DNA of 64,000 bases from Peribacillus simplex (GTDB lineage: Bacteria > Bacillota > Bacilli > Bacillales > DSM-1321): NCBI RefSeq assembly GCF_900156045.1, contig NZ_FTMX01000003.1:434001-498000 (forward strand), given 5' to 3'. The notes under the pieces are model-generated. The model worked only from the letters and a program-made list of their open reading frames with translations. It made no database searches and had not been told where the DNA came from. Positions 52,466 to 60,511 of the stretch are shown in pieces. Numbering within the stretch: the first letter of the stretch is position 1; each line of letters starts with the position of its first letter. A program made the translations under genes and the position numbers.

Positions 52466-52705
52466 TTATGACAGAATGACTCCCATTGTAAAGATAAATG
52501 CGGTAACTAATCCTAAAAGGAATAGCAAGATTCTCCTTATTAACGTTGGGGAGAATTCATACGTAAGATCCAATATCACCTCAATAAGGCTAGAAGAAGT
52601 ACCTATATACACATCATCAATTTTCCTTTTATTCCCAAACACAGCATACCCCATAAGATAATACCCTAGTATTGCAAATATTCCTAAACTCATTTTTAAC
52701 CACAT
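52466..52705 (-). CDS. Small membrane protein
   Basis: A 79-residue protein with hydrophobic segments at both ends (MSLGIFAILGYYLMGYAVFG and RILLFLLGLVTAFIFTMGVI). Not recognised. Its ATG directly follows the stop of the zinc-ribbon gene, so the two are translationally coupled. Confidence 0.65.
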   Translation of the reverse strand: MWLKMSLGIFAILGYYLMGYAVFGNKRKIDDVYIGTSSSLIEVILDLTYEFSPTLIRRILLFLLGLVTAFIFTMGVILS

Positions 52706-52945
52706 TTAAGTATCTCCCATAGTTTTAATTTCACACAGTTGGTCAGTTGTTATTTTCGTTATGGCTGCCTTTTTCTCCCCACGTAAACAAACGGGAATAT
52801 GGAAGCTTTGCCACGTTACTTTTAACCGCTGGTAACATCCCTCACAATACCAGGCAACATAAATCTTTCCCTGTTCGTATAGTGGAGTCATTAGTTGAAA
52901 ACCATGCCATTTCCCGCAATAGATACACATCTTTCTTTCTGTCAT
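52706..52945 (-). CDS. Small zinc-ribbon protein
   Basis: A 79-residue protein with a CIYCGKWHGFQLM knuckle and a second CEGCYQRL, forming a likely zinc ribbon. Not recognised further. I chose the ATG at 52945, about 7 bases after GGGTG; an in-frame GTG at 52954 lies in that site. It is coupled to the small membrane protein gene downstream. Confidence 0.68.
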   Translation of the reverse strand: MTERKMCIYCGKWHGFQLMTPLYEQGKIYVAWYCEGCYQRLKVTWQSFHIPVCLRGEKKAAITKITTDQLCEIKTMGDT

Positions 52946-52972
52946 AATTAGCACCCAAAGCCCAAAATATTG

Positions 52973-53461
52973 TTATTCGATTTTCTTAGTATAGCGTTTT
53001 ATTTGATGGTCTATATTTAAATGTAATTGTTTCATATGCCTTTGAAAAACCGTACCATGCTTAATATCCTCAGGTAATGCAGAAGTGATTCTAATACTTT
53101 CAGAATAACCAAGTCTTTTGTATAAAGAAAATGCTTTTGAAACGTATGCATATGTTTCCCTATCCACGGTAACAGCCTGTACCATAAGTGATTTTTCTAA
53201 TTCCTTTGTATCTATTTTTCTCACTGGCTGGATTACTCCAGGTAAAGATGGAACTCCAACATATTTAGTTAATTGACTCTCAATAGAATCAACCTCAGAA
53301 AGCATGTTTACTAAAGTTCCTAACTTTTTCGGAAACTCATTCTTCTTTTGATTATTTAACGTCAGAATAACAGCCAGGTACGTAAACACTCCACCAATTA
53401 ACCCACCTATTATTGACCCGATAACACTTATATCAGTGATTAACGCTTTTAAAAATTCCAT
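52973..53461 (-). CDS. Hypothetical membrane-anchored protein
   Basis: A 162-residue protein with one N-terminal hydrophobic hairpin (ISVIGSIIGGLIGGVFTYLA, residues about 11-36, rich in glycine) and a helical soluble part (LGTLVNMLSEVDSIESQLTK). Not recognised. The ATG at 53461 follows GGGGA; an upstream in-frame start at 53512 lacks a ribosome site. It is divergent from the DUF5677-like gene across about 105 bases. Confidence 0.65.
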   Translation of the reverse strand: MEFLKALITDISVIGSIIGGLIGGVFTYLAVILTLNNQKKNEFPKKLGTLVNMLSEVDSIESQLTKYVGVPSLPGVIQPVRKIDTKELEKSLMVQAVTVDRETYAYVSKAFSLYKRLGYSESIRITSALPEDIKHGTVFQRHMKQLHLNIDHQIKRYTKKIE

Positions 53462-53566
53462 ACCTGATTCCCCAATCTCTTTATGTAGTAAATATAAAAT
53501 TATCAATATCATATTATTAAAAATGTTTTAAATGGTATAATAAGGAAAAAGAAAAGGTTGGATGTA

Positions 53567-54385
53567 ATGGACGAATCCACAGAAATAAAAATCATTAAAT
53601 CTGAATTAGAAAAATTAAAAAATGGTGTTTATGAAATAATTGAATTTATTGAAGATAGTGATGAATATCAATATCAAATTGATAAAGATATAAAACGTCA
53701 TTTTTATCACTTATTTATAAAATGTAAAAGGAATTTTAAAGCAATAAACATCTTAATGGAAAGCCAAGATTTAGAGAATAGCTATATAGAAGCTACTGTC
53801 TTACTAAGGGTATTGACTGAAGGATATTTACATCTTTGTTATCTTATAAAAGCTGAAAAGGATGTAGTTATTGAAGAATACAAGGCTATGAGTGAATTTC
53901 AATTACAAAAAATGCTACGAGGTACAAACAGGCAATATAAATTAAAAATAAATAACAAAACAGATTTAAAAATAATTAGACGCTTGAAAAATGAAATCCT
54001 AAAAAAGGAAATAAAATTACCATACCATTTTGAAAAAATGCACAGTTTAGCAAAAAAAACTGATAATCAAGTATTTTATGGTGCTATTTATCAAATGTTT
54101 AACACCTACGTTCATTTTAATCCTACTACTTACATATCATACGGAACTGAAGATGAGAATGGGACTTTTAACTTTGATTCATATAAACCCAAACCATTTC
54201 TTGAAGCACGTATACTATATTTTTCAATTAGTGTTCAAATGACATTGTTAGCAAGAACTATGAAATATTTAGAAATTGAAAAAACGACTAAAAATATAAT
54301 AAACCATTTTAATGAATGGGATACATTTCTTAATAAGAAAAAACGTGGACGTATTATTTTATCAAATACGGATGATTATATTTAA
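53567..54385 (+). CDS. DUF5677-like protein
   Basis: A 272-residue helical protein, very AT-rich and lysine-rich. The region ENSYIEATVLLRVLTEGYLH, then LCYLIKAEKDVVIEEYKAMS, resembles the DUF5677 family (an R...E helix pair), whose role is unknown although members often lie in mobile islands. The ATG at 53567 follows AAAAGG; a TTG three codons upstream is less likely. An extended -10 TGGTATAAT is 30 bases upstream. Possibly a defence or abortive-infection cargo gene, by context only. Confidence 0.6.
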   Translation: MDESTEIKIIKSELEKLKNGVYEIIEFIEDSDEYQYQIDKDIKRHFYHLFIKCKRNFKAINILMESQDLENSYIEATVLLRVLTEGYLHLCYLIKAEKDVVIEEYKAMSEFQLQKMLRGTNRQYKLKINNKTDLKIIRRLKNEILKKEIKLPYHFEKMHSLAKKTDNQVFYGAIYQMFNTYVHFNPTTYISYGTEDENGTFNFDSYKPKPFLEARILYFSISVQMTLLARTMKYLEIEKTTKNIINHFNEWDTFLNKKKRGRIILSNTDDYI

Positions 54386-54412
54386 GCAATACCAAAAAAT
54401 TCTTTTATACTG

Positions 54413-54447
54413 ATGTCCTAAAACTCATTCTAACTGCAAGTACATAA
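54413..54447 (+). promoter_or_regulatory. Island motif, copy 3
   Basis: ATGTCCTAA, 14 bases, GCAAGTA-NN-TAA, the same as at 41698 and 44106. The ATG at 54486 lies 38 bases after the motif. Confidence 0.65.
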
Positions 54448-54485
54448 GTGTAAGACAAAAACTTATGTGAAGGACGGATGAAAAA

Positions 54486-54755
54486 ATGATGATTTCTGGT
54501 GCATTAAAAGCAAATAAAATTAAACTTAATAAGGATTTAACTTTAGAAGAATTAAAAAAACACAAAAGGAAGAAAGTGTTTTTCATTAAAAATGGCAATT
54601 TTCTATTTCCAATATTTATAGGCGGAACCTTTGTCGCACTGTCAGGATCAGAATTATATGTCGGTGAAACTAACCCTGTGCTTGATGAAGTAAGTATAAC
54701 CAAGCTTATAAAATTACTCGGTAAAGACGGATGGTATTGCGTGATTCTACAATAA
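54486..54755 (+). CDS. Hypothetical island protein near the right end
   Basis: An 89-residue basic protein (MMISGALKANKIKLNKDLTL) with a hydrophobic central stretch (NFLFPIFIGGTFVALSGSEL). Not recognised. Its ribosome site is modest (AAGGACGG). The island motif stands directly upstream, tying it to the helicase-like gene and the gene pair at 44187. It is the last gene before attR. Confidence 0.6.
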   Translation: MMISGALKANKIKLNKDLTLEELKKHKRKKVFFIKNGNFLFPIFIGGTFVALSGSELYVGETNPVLDEVSITKLIKLLGKDGWYCVILQ

Positions 54756-54943
54756 ACAAATAATACCTTGAAAAAAAACTAATAAAGCTTGTATAATAAA
54801 AGTCGGAAACATTGTTTCGGAAACGTCAGACACTTTTATTTAGTATTTACGCATGGTATACGGTAAAAGCATGGAAATTGCCGTTATAATAGCTTTTATA
54901 AACAGTCCAAGCCTACTTGTTAAGGAAACTGTGAAAAACAGTA
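54756..54943. other. Right end of the island, no gene
   Basis: About 190 bases with GAAAC-ATT-GTTTC (54807-54819) followed by another GGAAAC, and TTATAAT at 54884-54890 that resembles a -10 box. Integrase arm or excision-factor sites are expected in such a place. No gene is seen from here to 55192 beyond the att repeat and terminators. Confidence 0.4.
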
Positions 54944-54990
54944 CCTCCTAAGCTGTAGGTCGTAGGTTCGACTCCTATCTGGGACGCTAA
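54944..54990 (+). repeat. attR, 47-bp copy of the tRNA-Arg 3' part
   Basis: It repeats 39784-39830 with one change and lacks the 5' half of the tRNA, so it is no functional tRNA. It is probably the original chromosomal 3' end, because the terminator after it has the better stem. Confidence 0.9.
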
Positions 54991-54996
54991 TTAAAA

Positions 54997-55043
54997 AACC
55001 CTGTTACAATGCGGTTCTCCCGCGTAGTAACAGGGTTTTTTTC
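54997..55043 (+). terminator. Original tRNA-Arg terminator
   Basis: CCCTGTTAC pairs perfectly with GTAACAGGG, with an inner GCGG/CCGC stem, then seven Ts. Confidence 0.85.
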
Positions 55044-55112
55044 TTCGTATAAGTACAAGTGACTTATGGGATTAGTCAAAGTAACCACAAATTCATCAAT
55101 CCCTATAGAAAT

Positions 55113-55153
55113 AAAAAAATCCGAGTCCTGTAAAACACAGAACTCAGATTTTT
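55113..55153 (-). terminator. Terminator of the acyltransferase gene
   Basis: On the minus strand ATCTGAGTTCTG pairs with CAGGACTCGGAT (two mismatches) and is followed by seven Ts. Confidence 0.8.
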
Positions 55154-55192
55154 ATCATATTTAGACTTCAAACAAATTCCAATTAGCTAAAC

Positions 55193-57181
55193 TTACTTTT
55201 CGATTAAGCCTATCTCGTTGATTTTTTCTTCAAAAACAGGTCCGAAACTTTCAGAATAAGTATTCGTTAAATGTCTATTGTCACGGTAAATTATAACATT
55301 ACCAATAATGGGCTGGAATTTACCGTTTACCTTGAAGTAATCTGTTAAGTCAATTTTATGCAAGGATTTATTCTCTTTTTCAAATTGTCTCCAAAAGCTT
55401 TCGTCTTTCTGATTATCTACTGAATTCATTTTTTTTGTAGTTTCTTCTAGTCCATCTGTTTCTAATGATTCCAGTACGTTAAAACTATATCTTGGATCAT
55501 CACGTATCGCTAACACTTCAATACCATATTCATCTTTAACAAACTGCAGCTGATCGACCATTTGTTGTTGTATTTTATTATTAGGCGAATCAGAAGCTGT
55601 GGCGTGAGAAATGACAAGATCTACATCTGCATCCTTTAGATAATCGAGAACATTATTGACCCAGATACCTTTCAAATCATCATCCGCATAACCTGTTGAA
55701 AAACGTGTACCTGAACGAGTCATATTCAATACACGATAATTATCATCTTTTGTTGCTTCTAAAATGGCACCTAACCAATGCTCTGAATGGGAACTGCCGA
55801 TCAAGGCAATTGTAGCATCGTAATTTTCAGTTTCGCCATATTCCCCAATTTTCAAGTCACTTTCCTTTAACCCTTGGTTACTGCCGTCCAAATGCGCTTT
55901 TGGTAAATCATCAAAGACTTCAGAATATGACGGGATTGGTTCTTGATCAGGTATATCATCAGGATTTTTTACAGCTAACGCTCCTGGATAATTTTTATCG
56001 TTTATATTATTTTCCAGCTTATTTTTATCTATATATACTCCAATTAAAAGAGATGCAATCAAGAGTACATTCACACTGCCCATTATCCCGAGTCTCTTGA
56101 ATGAGTATTTATTATCCTTTGAGCTTCGGATTGGTTCTTCTATATATCGAGTCATTAAAAACGACAGGGCTATAGATGAAATGATAATAAGAGTTCCAAC
56201 GATGAATCCTGGAGTTTCCTGGACATTATAACGATAGAACTCCAATAATACCCAATGCCATAAATAGATTCCAAAAGCAATTCCACCTAGCTTCACCATT
56301 ACAGGTGAACCTAAAAAGCGTTTGACACCATATTTCGTATCGCATGTACCAGACAAAACAATGAATAATGCACAGGTCATTGGCCATAAGGCAATATACC
56401 CCGGAAACATTTCAGATACATTGAAGACTATTCCAGTTAAAATTAAACCGATTAATCCGAGCCAACCTATCACGGTAGCAATATATTTATTAACCTTGAT
56501 TGATGATAAATTGATACAGAGCAAACTGCCTAAAGCAAATTCCCAAACGCGTGTCATCGTAATGAAATAAGCCCATGGCTGATTGACTGAGGTTAAATAT
56601 ATTGAGTATATAAAAGAAGAAACAAATAATATTCCTAAAATAGTATTGATTAATGTCTTAACTTTAGTTAGTTTATATTTTTTTATTAAGAATAAAATTA
56701 AAGTGAATATTAAAAACCAGATTAAATAAAATTGTCCTTGTATAGACAAAGCCCAAAAGTGTTCAACCGGTGTTTTCATTTGGCTGGAATCTAAATAATC
56801 CGTGCTCGAAATAGCCAGTTGCCAGTTTTGGTAGAAAAACATTGAAGCAAATACTTCATGTATAGTTTTATCCAAAATTGATTTTGGTAATAAAAACCAA
56901 CTTAAACCCAGAACAATTGCAAGAATAAAAAATACAGAGGGAAGTAACCTTTTCATTAACTTCGTGACATATGGCCTAAAACGATATTCCCCTGTTCGTT
57001 TAATTGTGGAAACAATTGAAGTGGTAATAAGAAAACCTGAAATTACAAAGAAAACATCAACCCCGCCGGAAACACGATTTAACCATATATGATATACCGC
57101 TACCAGCAGTGCCGCAACAACACGTAGCCCTTCGATCTCGGGTCTGAATTTACTCTCAATATTAATTAATGGCTGATTCAT
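55193..57181 (-). CDS. OatA-like acyltransferase with SGNH domain
   Basis: A 662-residue membrane protein. Residues 1-380 are an acyltransferase-3 domain with about ten to eleven hydrophobic segments (FRPEIEGLRVVAALLVAVYH with the conserved His, and GGVDVFFVISGFLIT). Residues from about 445 are an extracellular SGNH esterase-like domain with the Ser in ALIGSSHSEHWLGAI and a DNRHLTN C-terminal block. Such proteins O-acetylate peptidoglycan or other wall polymers. The exact acceptor is open. No ribosome site stronger than GGAGAT is seen. It lies just outside the island. Confidence 0.9.
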   Translation of the reverse strand: MNQPLINIESKFRPEIEGLRVVAALLVAVYHIWLNRVSGGVDVFFVISGFLITTSIVSTIKRTGEYRFRPYVTKLMKRLLPSVFFILAIVLGLSWFLLPKSILDKTIHEVFASMFFYQNWQLAISSTDYLDSSQMKTPVEHFWALSIQGQFYLIWFLIFTLILFLIKKYKLTKVKTLINTILGILFVSSFIYSIYLTSVNQPWAYFITMTRVWEFALGSLLCINLSSIKVNKYIATVIGWLGLIGLILTGIVFNVSEMFPGYIALWPMTCALFIVLSGTCDTKYGVKRFLGSPVMVKLGGIAFGIYLWHWVLLEFYRYNVQETPGFIVGTLIIISSIALSFLMTRYIEEPIRSSKDNKYSFKRLGIMGSVNVLLIASLLIGVYIDKNKLENNINDKNYPGALAVKNPDDIPDQEPIPSYSEVFDDLPKAHLDGSNQGLKESDLKIGEYGETENYDATIALIGSSHSEHWLGAILEATKDDNYRVLNMTRSGTRFSTGYADDDLKGIWVNNVLDYLKDADVDLVISHATASDSPNNKIQQQMVDQLQFVKDEYGIEVLAIRDDPRYSFNVLESLETDGLEETTKKMNSVDNQKDESFWRQFEKENKSLHKIDLTDYFKVNGKFQPIIGNVIIYRDNRHLTNTYSESFGPVFEEKINEIGLIEK

Positions 57182-57223
57182 TTGATTCTATCTCCTACTT
57201 TTTCGTCATGCATACAATTTAAA

Positions 57224-57254
57224 ATTATATCACTTTACAATAATGCTTTGTCAA
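57224..57254 (-). promoter_or_regulatory. Putative sigma-A promoter of the acyltransferase gene
   Basis: On the minus strand TTGACA and TATAAT are both perfect but 19 bases apart, two more than ideal. It starts about 40 bases upstream of the ATG. Confidence 0.5.
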
Positions 57255-57585
57255 TATAGTAGAAAAGGTTCTTTAATTTTCACGAGTCCGGAGCTTTTCC
57301 CAACTTATCAACCAGGCCCCCTTACAGAAAATGTACGTTGCCTGGGTACGAAGCCCACCCGCTATTAAATTCATTGAAATAGAACGTTTCTTTATAAAAA
57401 AAGTCAGTCCACTAGGGACAACGAAAACGTGGGCATGCTCCAACTGATCGAGATTGTTAAACTGTCAAACATAAGAACATCCCCGCACAAAAATAATCTT
57501 TGCAATTCAAACTGTTTGATAGTAAAAGGAAGTTTGTTTTATTACATGAATCTCTGGATAAAACCATGCTTTTTTTAAAATATAT

Positions 57586-57610
57586 GTTTTAACCTGTCCC
57601 AGCCGGGTAT
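57586..57610 (+). promoter_or_regulatory. Putative sigma-B promoter of the micropeptide pair
   Basis: GTTTTA, 13 bases, GGGTAT, close to the sigma-B consensus GTTTAA-N12-14-GGGTAT, 41 bases before the first micropeptide ATG. The preceding 57255-57585 holds no gene that I can support. Confidence 0.6.
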
Positions 57611-57651
57611 ACAAATACTGTAAGACATTCTCACCAAAGGAGATGATGTGC

Positions 57652-57726
57652 ATGATGAGTACAATCAGAAGCCAATGGAACAAAGAGAATGACGCAGCGG
57701 TGTTTAGTCCCGGTGATCAGCGTTAG
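57652..57726 (+). CDS. Micropeptide 1 (24 residues), paralogue of micropeptide 2
   Basis: MMSTIRSQWNKENDAAVFSP followed by GDQR and a stop. It shares W-N-x-E-N-D-x-A-x-F-S-P-G-D-Q with micropeptide 2. AAAGGAG lies 9 bases before the first ATG. It may be a truncated copy: after the stop another frame reads ALESIEALDDNQVWELL, so a frameshift may have cut it. Confidence 0.5.
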   Translation: MMSTIRSQWNKENDAAVFSPGDQR

Positions 57727-57801
57727 AGTCAATTGAAGCGTTAGATGATAATCAAGTATGGGAATTACTAGTCTTCTCATCCAAAGGAGGAGGATACGAT
57801 C

Positions 57802-57966
57802 ATGAGTATTTACAGCCTATGGAATCCAGAGAATGATGAAGCAATTTTCAGTCCGGGTGATCAGAAGCCATTCAGTACGCTCACACGAGTAGATTCGAAT
57901 AAACACACACACACTGACAAAGCACTTGAATATGAATTACATGGCACCGTACTGAATGAAGTTTAA
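57802..57966 (+). CDS. Micropeptide 2 (54 residues)
   Basis: It starts MSIYSLWNPENDEAIFSPGD, continues QKPFSTLTRVDSNKHTHTDK and ends LEYELHGTVLNEV. AAAGGAGGAGG precedes the ATG by about 8 bases, and a strong terminator starts 18 bases after the stop. No signal peptide or membrane helix is visible. The family is not known to me. Together with micropeptide 1 and the sigma-B-like promoter it looks like a small stress-induced unit. Confidence 0.65.
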   Translation: MSIYSLWNPENDEAIFSPGDQKPFSTLTRVDSNKHTHTDKALEYELHGTVLNEV

Positions 57967-57983
57967 CAGAAGCAGATATATGG

Positions 57984-58013
57984 AAAGGGATGGAGCACTC
58001 GCTCCATCCCTTT
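57984..58013 (+). terminator. Terminator of the micropeptide unit
   Basis: AAAGGGATGGAGC pairs perfectly with GCTCCATCCCTTT around ACTC. Confidence 0.9.
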
Positions 58014-58062
58014 CTGCCGTCATTTTCATTTATATGAATTTCGCCATTTCAAATAACCCCAT

Positions 58063-58109
58063 AAAAAAAGAGCCCTTTCACCATGGAGCTAAAGGTGAAG
58101 GGCTCTTTT
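58063..58109 (-). terminator. Terminator of topB
   Basis: AAAAGAGCCCTTTCACC pairs with GGTGAAGGGCTCTTTT; on the minus strand a T run follows just after the topB stop. The stem is symmetric, so it may stop plus-strand transcripts too. Confidence 0.9.
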
Positions 58110-58112
58110 CTT

Positions 58113-60305
58113 TTATTTATCGAATTTCAGTTTTGCCAAGGCATCCGCCAAGGCAGTATTGATTGGCTCTTCTTTATTTTGCTTTTTCATATAATTGGAG
58201 ACTTCATTTTTGGATACTTTTTGATTTTTATTTTGCCCCCTTCGTTTATTGTAAGAAGAAAGTTTTTCGTGAAAACCGCATTTACAGGTGAATGTCTGTG
58301 CTTCTCCTTGACCGCGCATTTCCATCTTTTTATGACATTGTGGGCATCTTGCATTTGTTACACGTGAAACACTTTTTTTGTGGCCACATTCACGATCTTG
58401 GCAGACAAGCATTTTTCCCTTTTTACTATTCACTTCAAGCATCAGCTTGCCGCAATCAGGACATTTCGTTCCTGACACGTTATCATGCTTGAATTTTTGG
58501 TCACTATTTTTGATTTCATGGACGATATTTTTGGCATAGGCGCGCATATCACCGATGAAAGCCTGTTTTGGCAGCTTTCCTTTTGCGATCGCGGTTAGCT
58601 TTTGCTCCCATTGAGCTGTCAAAGCTGGAGATCGCAAGTCTTCAGGTGCCAATTGAAGAAGTTGTTTTCCTTTCGAGGTAACATGAAGGCCCTTTCCCCT
58701 CTTCTCAATCAGGAAGCTATTGAACAGCTTTTCTATAACGTCAGCACGCGTTGCAACAGTACCGATCCCGCCAGTTTCACCCAAGGTCTTGATGAGCTCT
58801 TTGCTTTCTCCTGCCATGAAACGAGCGGGATTCTCCATTGCCGAAAGAAGCGAACCTTCATTGAATGGTTCCGGCGGTTTCGTTTCACCCTCTGTTTGTT
58901 TCACGGTCGAAATGGTTAAACTGTCACCCTTTTGAACGTTCGGAAGCAGTTGCTCAGCAAGGCCATCTTTAGCTTCTTCCTCATCGAATTGGTGATCATA
59001 AACTTCCTTCCAACCTGACTTCAGGATGACCTTCCCTTTTGCCATGAACGTCTCCTGCCCCATTTTTGCGGTGATGGTCGTTTGTTCATATTCAAAAGGC
59101 GGCATCAATACAGCAAGGAACCTTTTCACGACCAAATCATAGATTTTCGATTCTTTGTCGCTCAGTTTTCCCGGCAGCGGTGTCTGCTCAGTGGGGATGA
59201 TTGCATGGTGATCGGAAACCTTGCTATCATCCACGAACGATTTATTGACCTTAATCGGGCTGCGCAGGATCCTCGATGCATACTGGGCATATGGCTTAAT
59301 GCTCACAGCCTGTAATCTTTCTTTTAGCGTATCAACCAAATCCGTTGATAAAAAGCGTGAATCCGTCCTTGGATAAGTCAAGACTTTATGGCTTTCATAT
59401 AAGCGCTGCATGATTGATAACGTCTCTTTCGCCGAATAGCCGAATTTCTTATTTGCGTCCCGTTGAAGTTCTGTTAAATCATATAAAGAAGGGGCAAAAC
59501 TTTTCTTATGGGACTTGTTAACATCAACCACTTCTGCACTTTTCCCCTTAACGGCTGCAAGAACCTGTTCTGCCTTGTTTTTATCGAATGTGCGGATATC
59601 CTTTGATTGGGCATCTAGCCATATCAGGCGCAAATTAGGTTCCGCCATTGCCGAAACGCCATAATATTTCCTAGGCTGGAATTGTTTTATTTCTTCTTCT
59701 TTTTTTGCGATCATCGCAAGTGTCGGCGTTTGGACCCTTCCGCAGGATAACTGGGCATTGTGCTTGGTCGTCAGGGCACGTGTCGCGTTCATCCCAACGA
59801 TCCAGTCCGCTTCCGCCCTTGCTACAGCAGAGGCAAATAGGTTTTCATACTCCTTGCCATCCTTCAGGTTTTTAAATCCATCTTTGATCGCTTTATCCGT
59901 TACAGAGGAAATCCAAAGCCGTTTGACCGGCTTCTTCACATTCGCTTTTTCGAGAATCCAGCGCGCAACAAGTTCCCCTTCACGGCCTGCATCCGTTGCA
60001 ATGATGACATCCTTGACATCATGGCGGTTCAATTGTGTTTTAACCGATTGAAATTGTTTGCCTGATTGCTTGATGACAACCAACTTCAATGTAGGCGGCA
60101 ACATGGGCAGGTCCTCAAGGCGCCATATTTTGTATTTTTCATCATAAGATTCCGGATCTGCATGGGTCACCAAATGACCTAGTGCCCAAGTGACGATATA
60201 CTGTTCGCCTTCAAAAAAGCCATTGCCCTTCTTCCCGCAATTCAGCACTTTAGCTATATCTCTTCCGACAGAAGGTTTCTCGGCCAGTACGACTGTTTTA
60301 CTCAT
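58113..60305 (-). CDS. topB: DNA topoisomerase III TopB
   Basis: A 730-residue type IA topoisomerase, as in B. subtilis TopB. The Toprim domain starts VVLAEKPSVGRDIAKVL and has IIATDAGREGELVARWI. The nucleophilic Tyr311 is in TYPRTDSRF. CGRVQTPTLAMI and AGESKELIKTLGETGGIGT, then ATRADVIEKL are further hallmarks. Two C-terminal zinc-ribbon-like segments (CPDCGKLML...CQDRECGHK and CPQCHKKME) are followed by a basic tail. It relaxes single-stranded DNA and decatenates replication or recombination intermediates. The ATG starts MSKTVV after AAAGGATG. Confidence 0.95.
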   Translation of the reverse strand: MSKTVVLAEKPSVGRDIAKVLNCGKKGNGFFEGEQYIVTWALGHLVTHADPESYDEKYKIWRLEDLPMLPPTLKLVVIKQSGKQFQSVKTQLNRHDVKDVIIATDAGREGELVARWILEKANVKKPVKRLWISSVTDKAIKDGFKNLKDGKEYENLFASAVARAEADWIVGMNATRALTTKHNAQLSCGRVQTPTLAMIAKKEEEIKQFQPRKYYGVSAMAEPNLRLIWLDAQSKDIRTFDKNKAEQVLAAVKGKSAEVVDVNKSHKKSFAPSLYDLTELQRDANKKFGYSAKETLSIMQRLYESHKVLTYPRTDSRFLSTDLVDTLKERLQAVSIKPYAQYASRILRSPIKVNKSFVDDSKVSDHHAIIPTEQTPLPGKLSDKESKIYDLVVKRFLAVLMPPFEYEQTTITAKMGQETFMAKGKVILKSGWKEVYDHQFDEEEAKDGLAEQLLPNVQKGDSLTISTVKQTEGETKPPEPFNEGSLLSAMENPARFMAGESKELIKTLGETGGIGTVATRADVIEKLFNSFLIEKRGKGLHVTSKGKQLLQLAPEDLRSPALTAQWEQKLTAIAKGKLPKQAFIGDMRAYAKNIVHEIKNSDQKFKHDNVSGTKCPDCGKLMLEVNSKKGKMLVCQDRECGHKKSVSRVTNARCPQCHKKMEMRGQGEAQTFTCKCGFHEKLSSYNKRRGQNKNQKVSKNEVSNYMKKQNKEEPINTALADALAKLKFDK

Positions 60306-60511
60306 AATAACATCCTTTCGCTTTTAAACTGGTTCCTCTATTATCTCATATAATTTATGACAGGGCGATAATGCATAGCATGGCATTGGATCGATTGGGC
60401 TCCCCGCACCCACATATATGTAAATTAATAGATTAGATAGCAATCCCGTGCAGATTTTAGTATGATGAAACGTAGGGATTTTTTCAAATTAATTGGGAGG
60501 TTCAATATAAA

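Larger units (their letters stand above)
39784..54990. mobile_element. tRNA-Arg integrated genomic island, about 15.2 kb
   Basis: The island is bounded by 47-bp direct repeats of the tRNA-Arg 3' part (one mismatch), 15,160 bases apart. A tyrosine integrase starts 180 bases from the left end. The interior is richer in A+T than both flanks and holds a helicase-like protein, a serine recombinase, zinc-finger and HTH proteins and many unknown small genes. I see no relaxase, coupling protein, type IV secretion, terminase or capsid genes. This fits an integrative mobilisable or satellite element that depends on a helper. Confidence 0.9.

Noticed and set aside
54901..54990. A second tRNA-Arg
   Set aside because: Only the 3' part from the anticodon loop is present; it is the attR duplicate.
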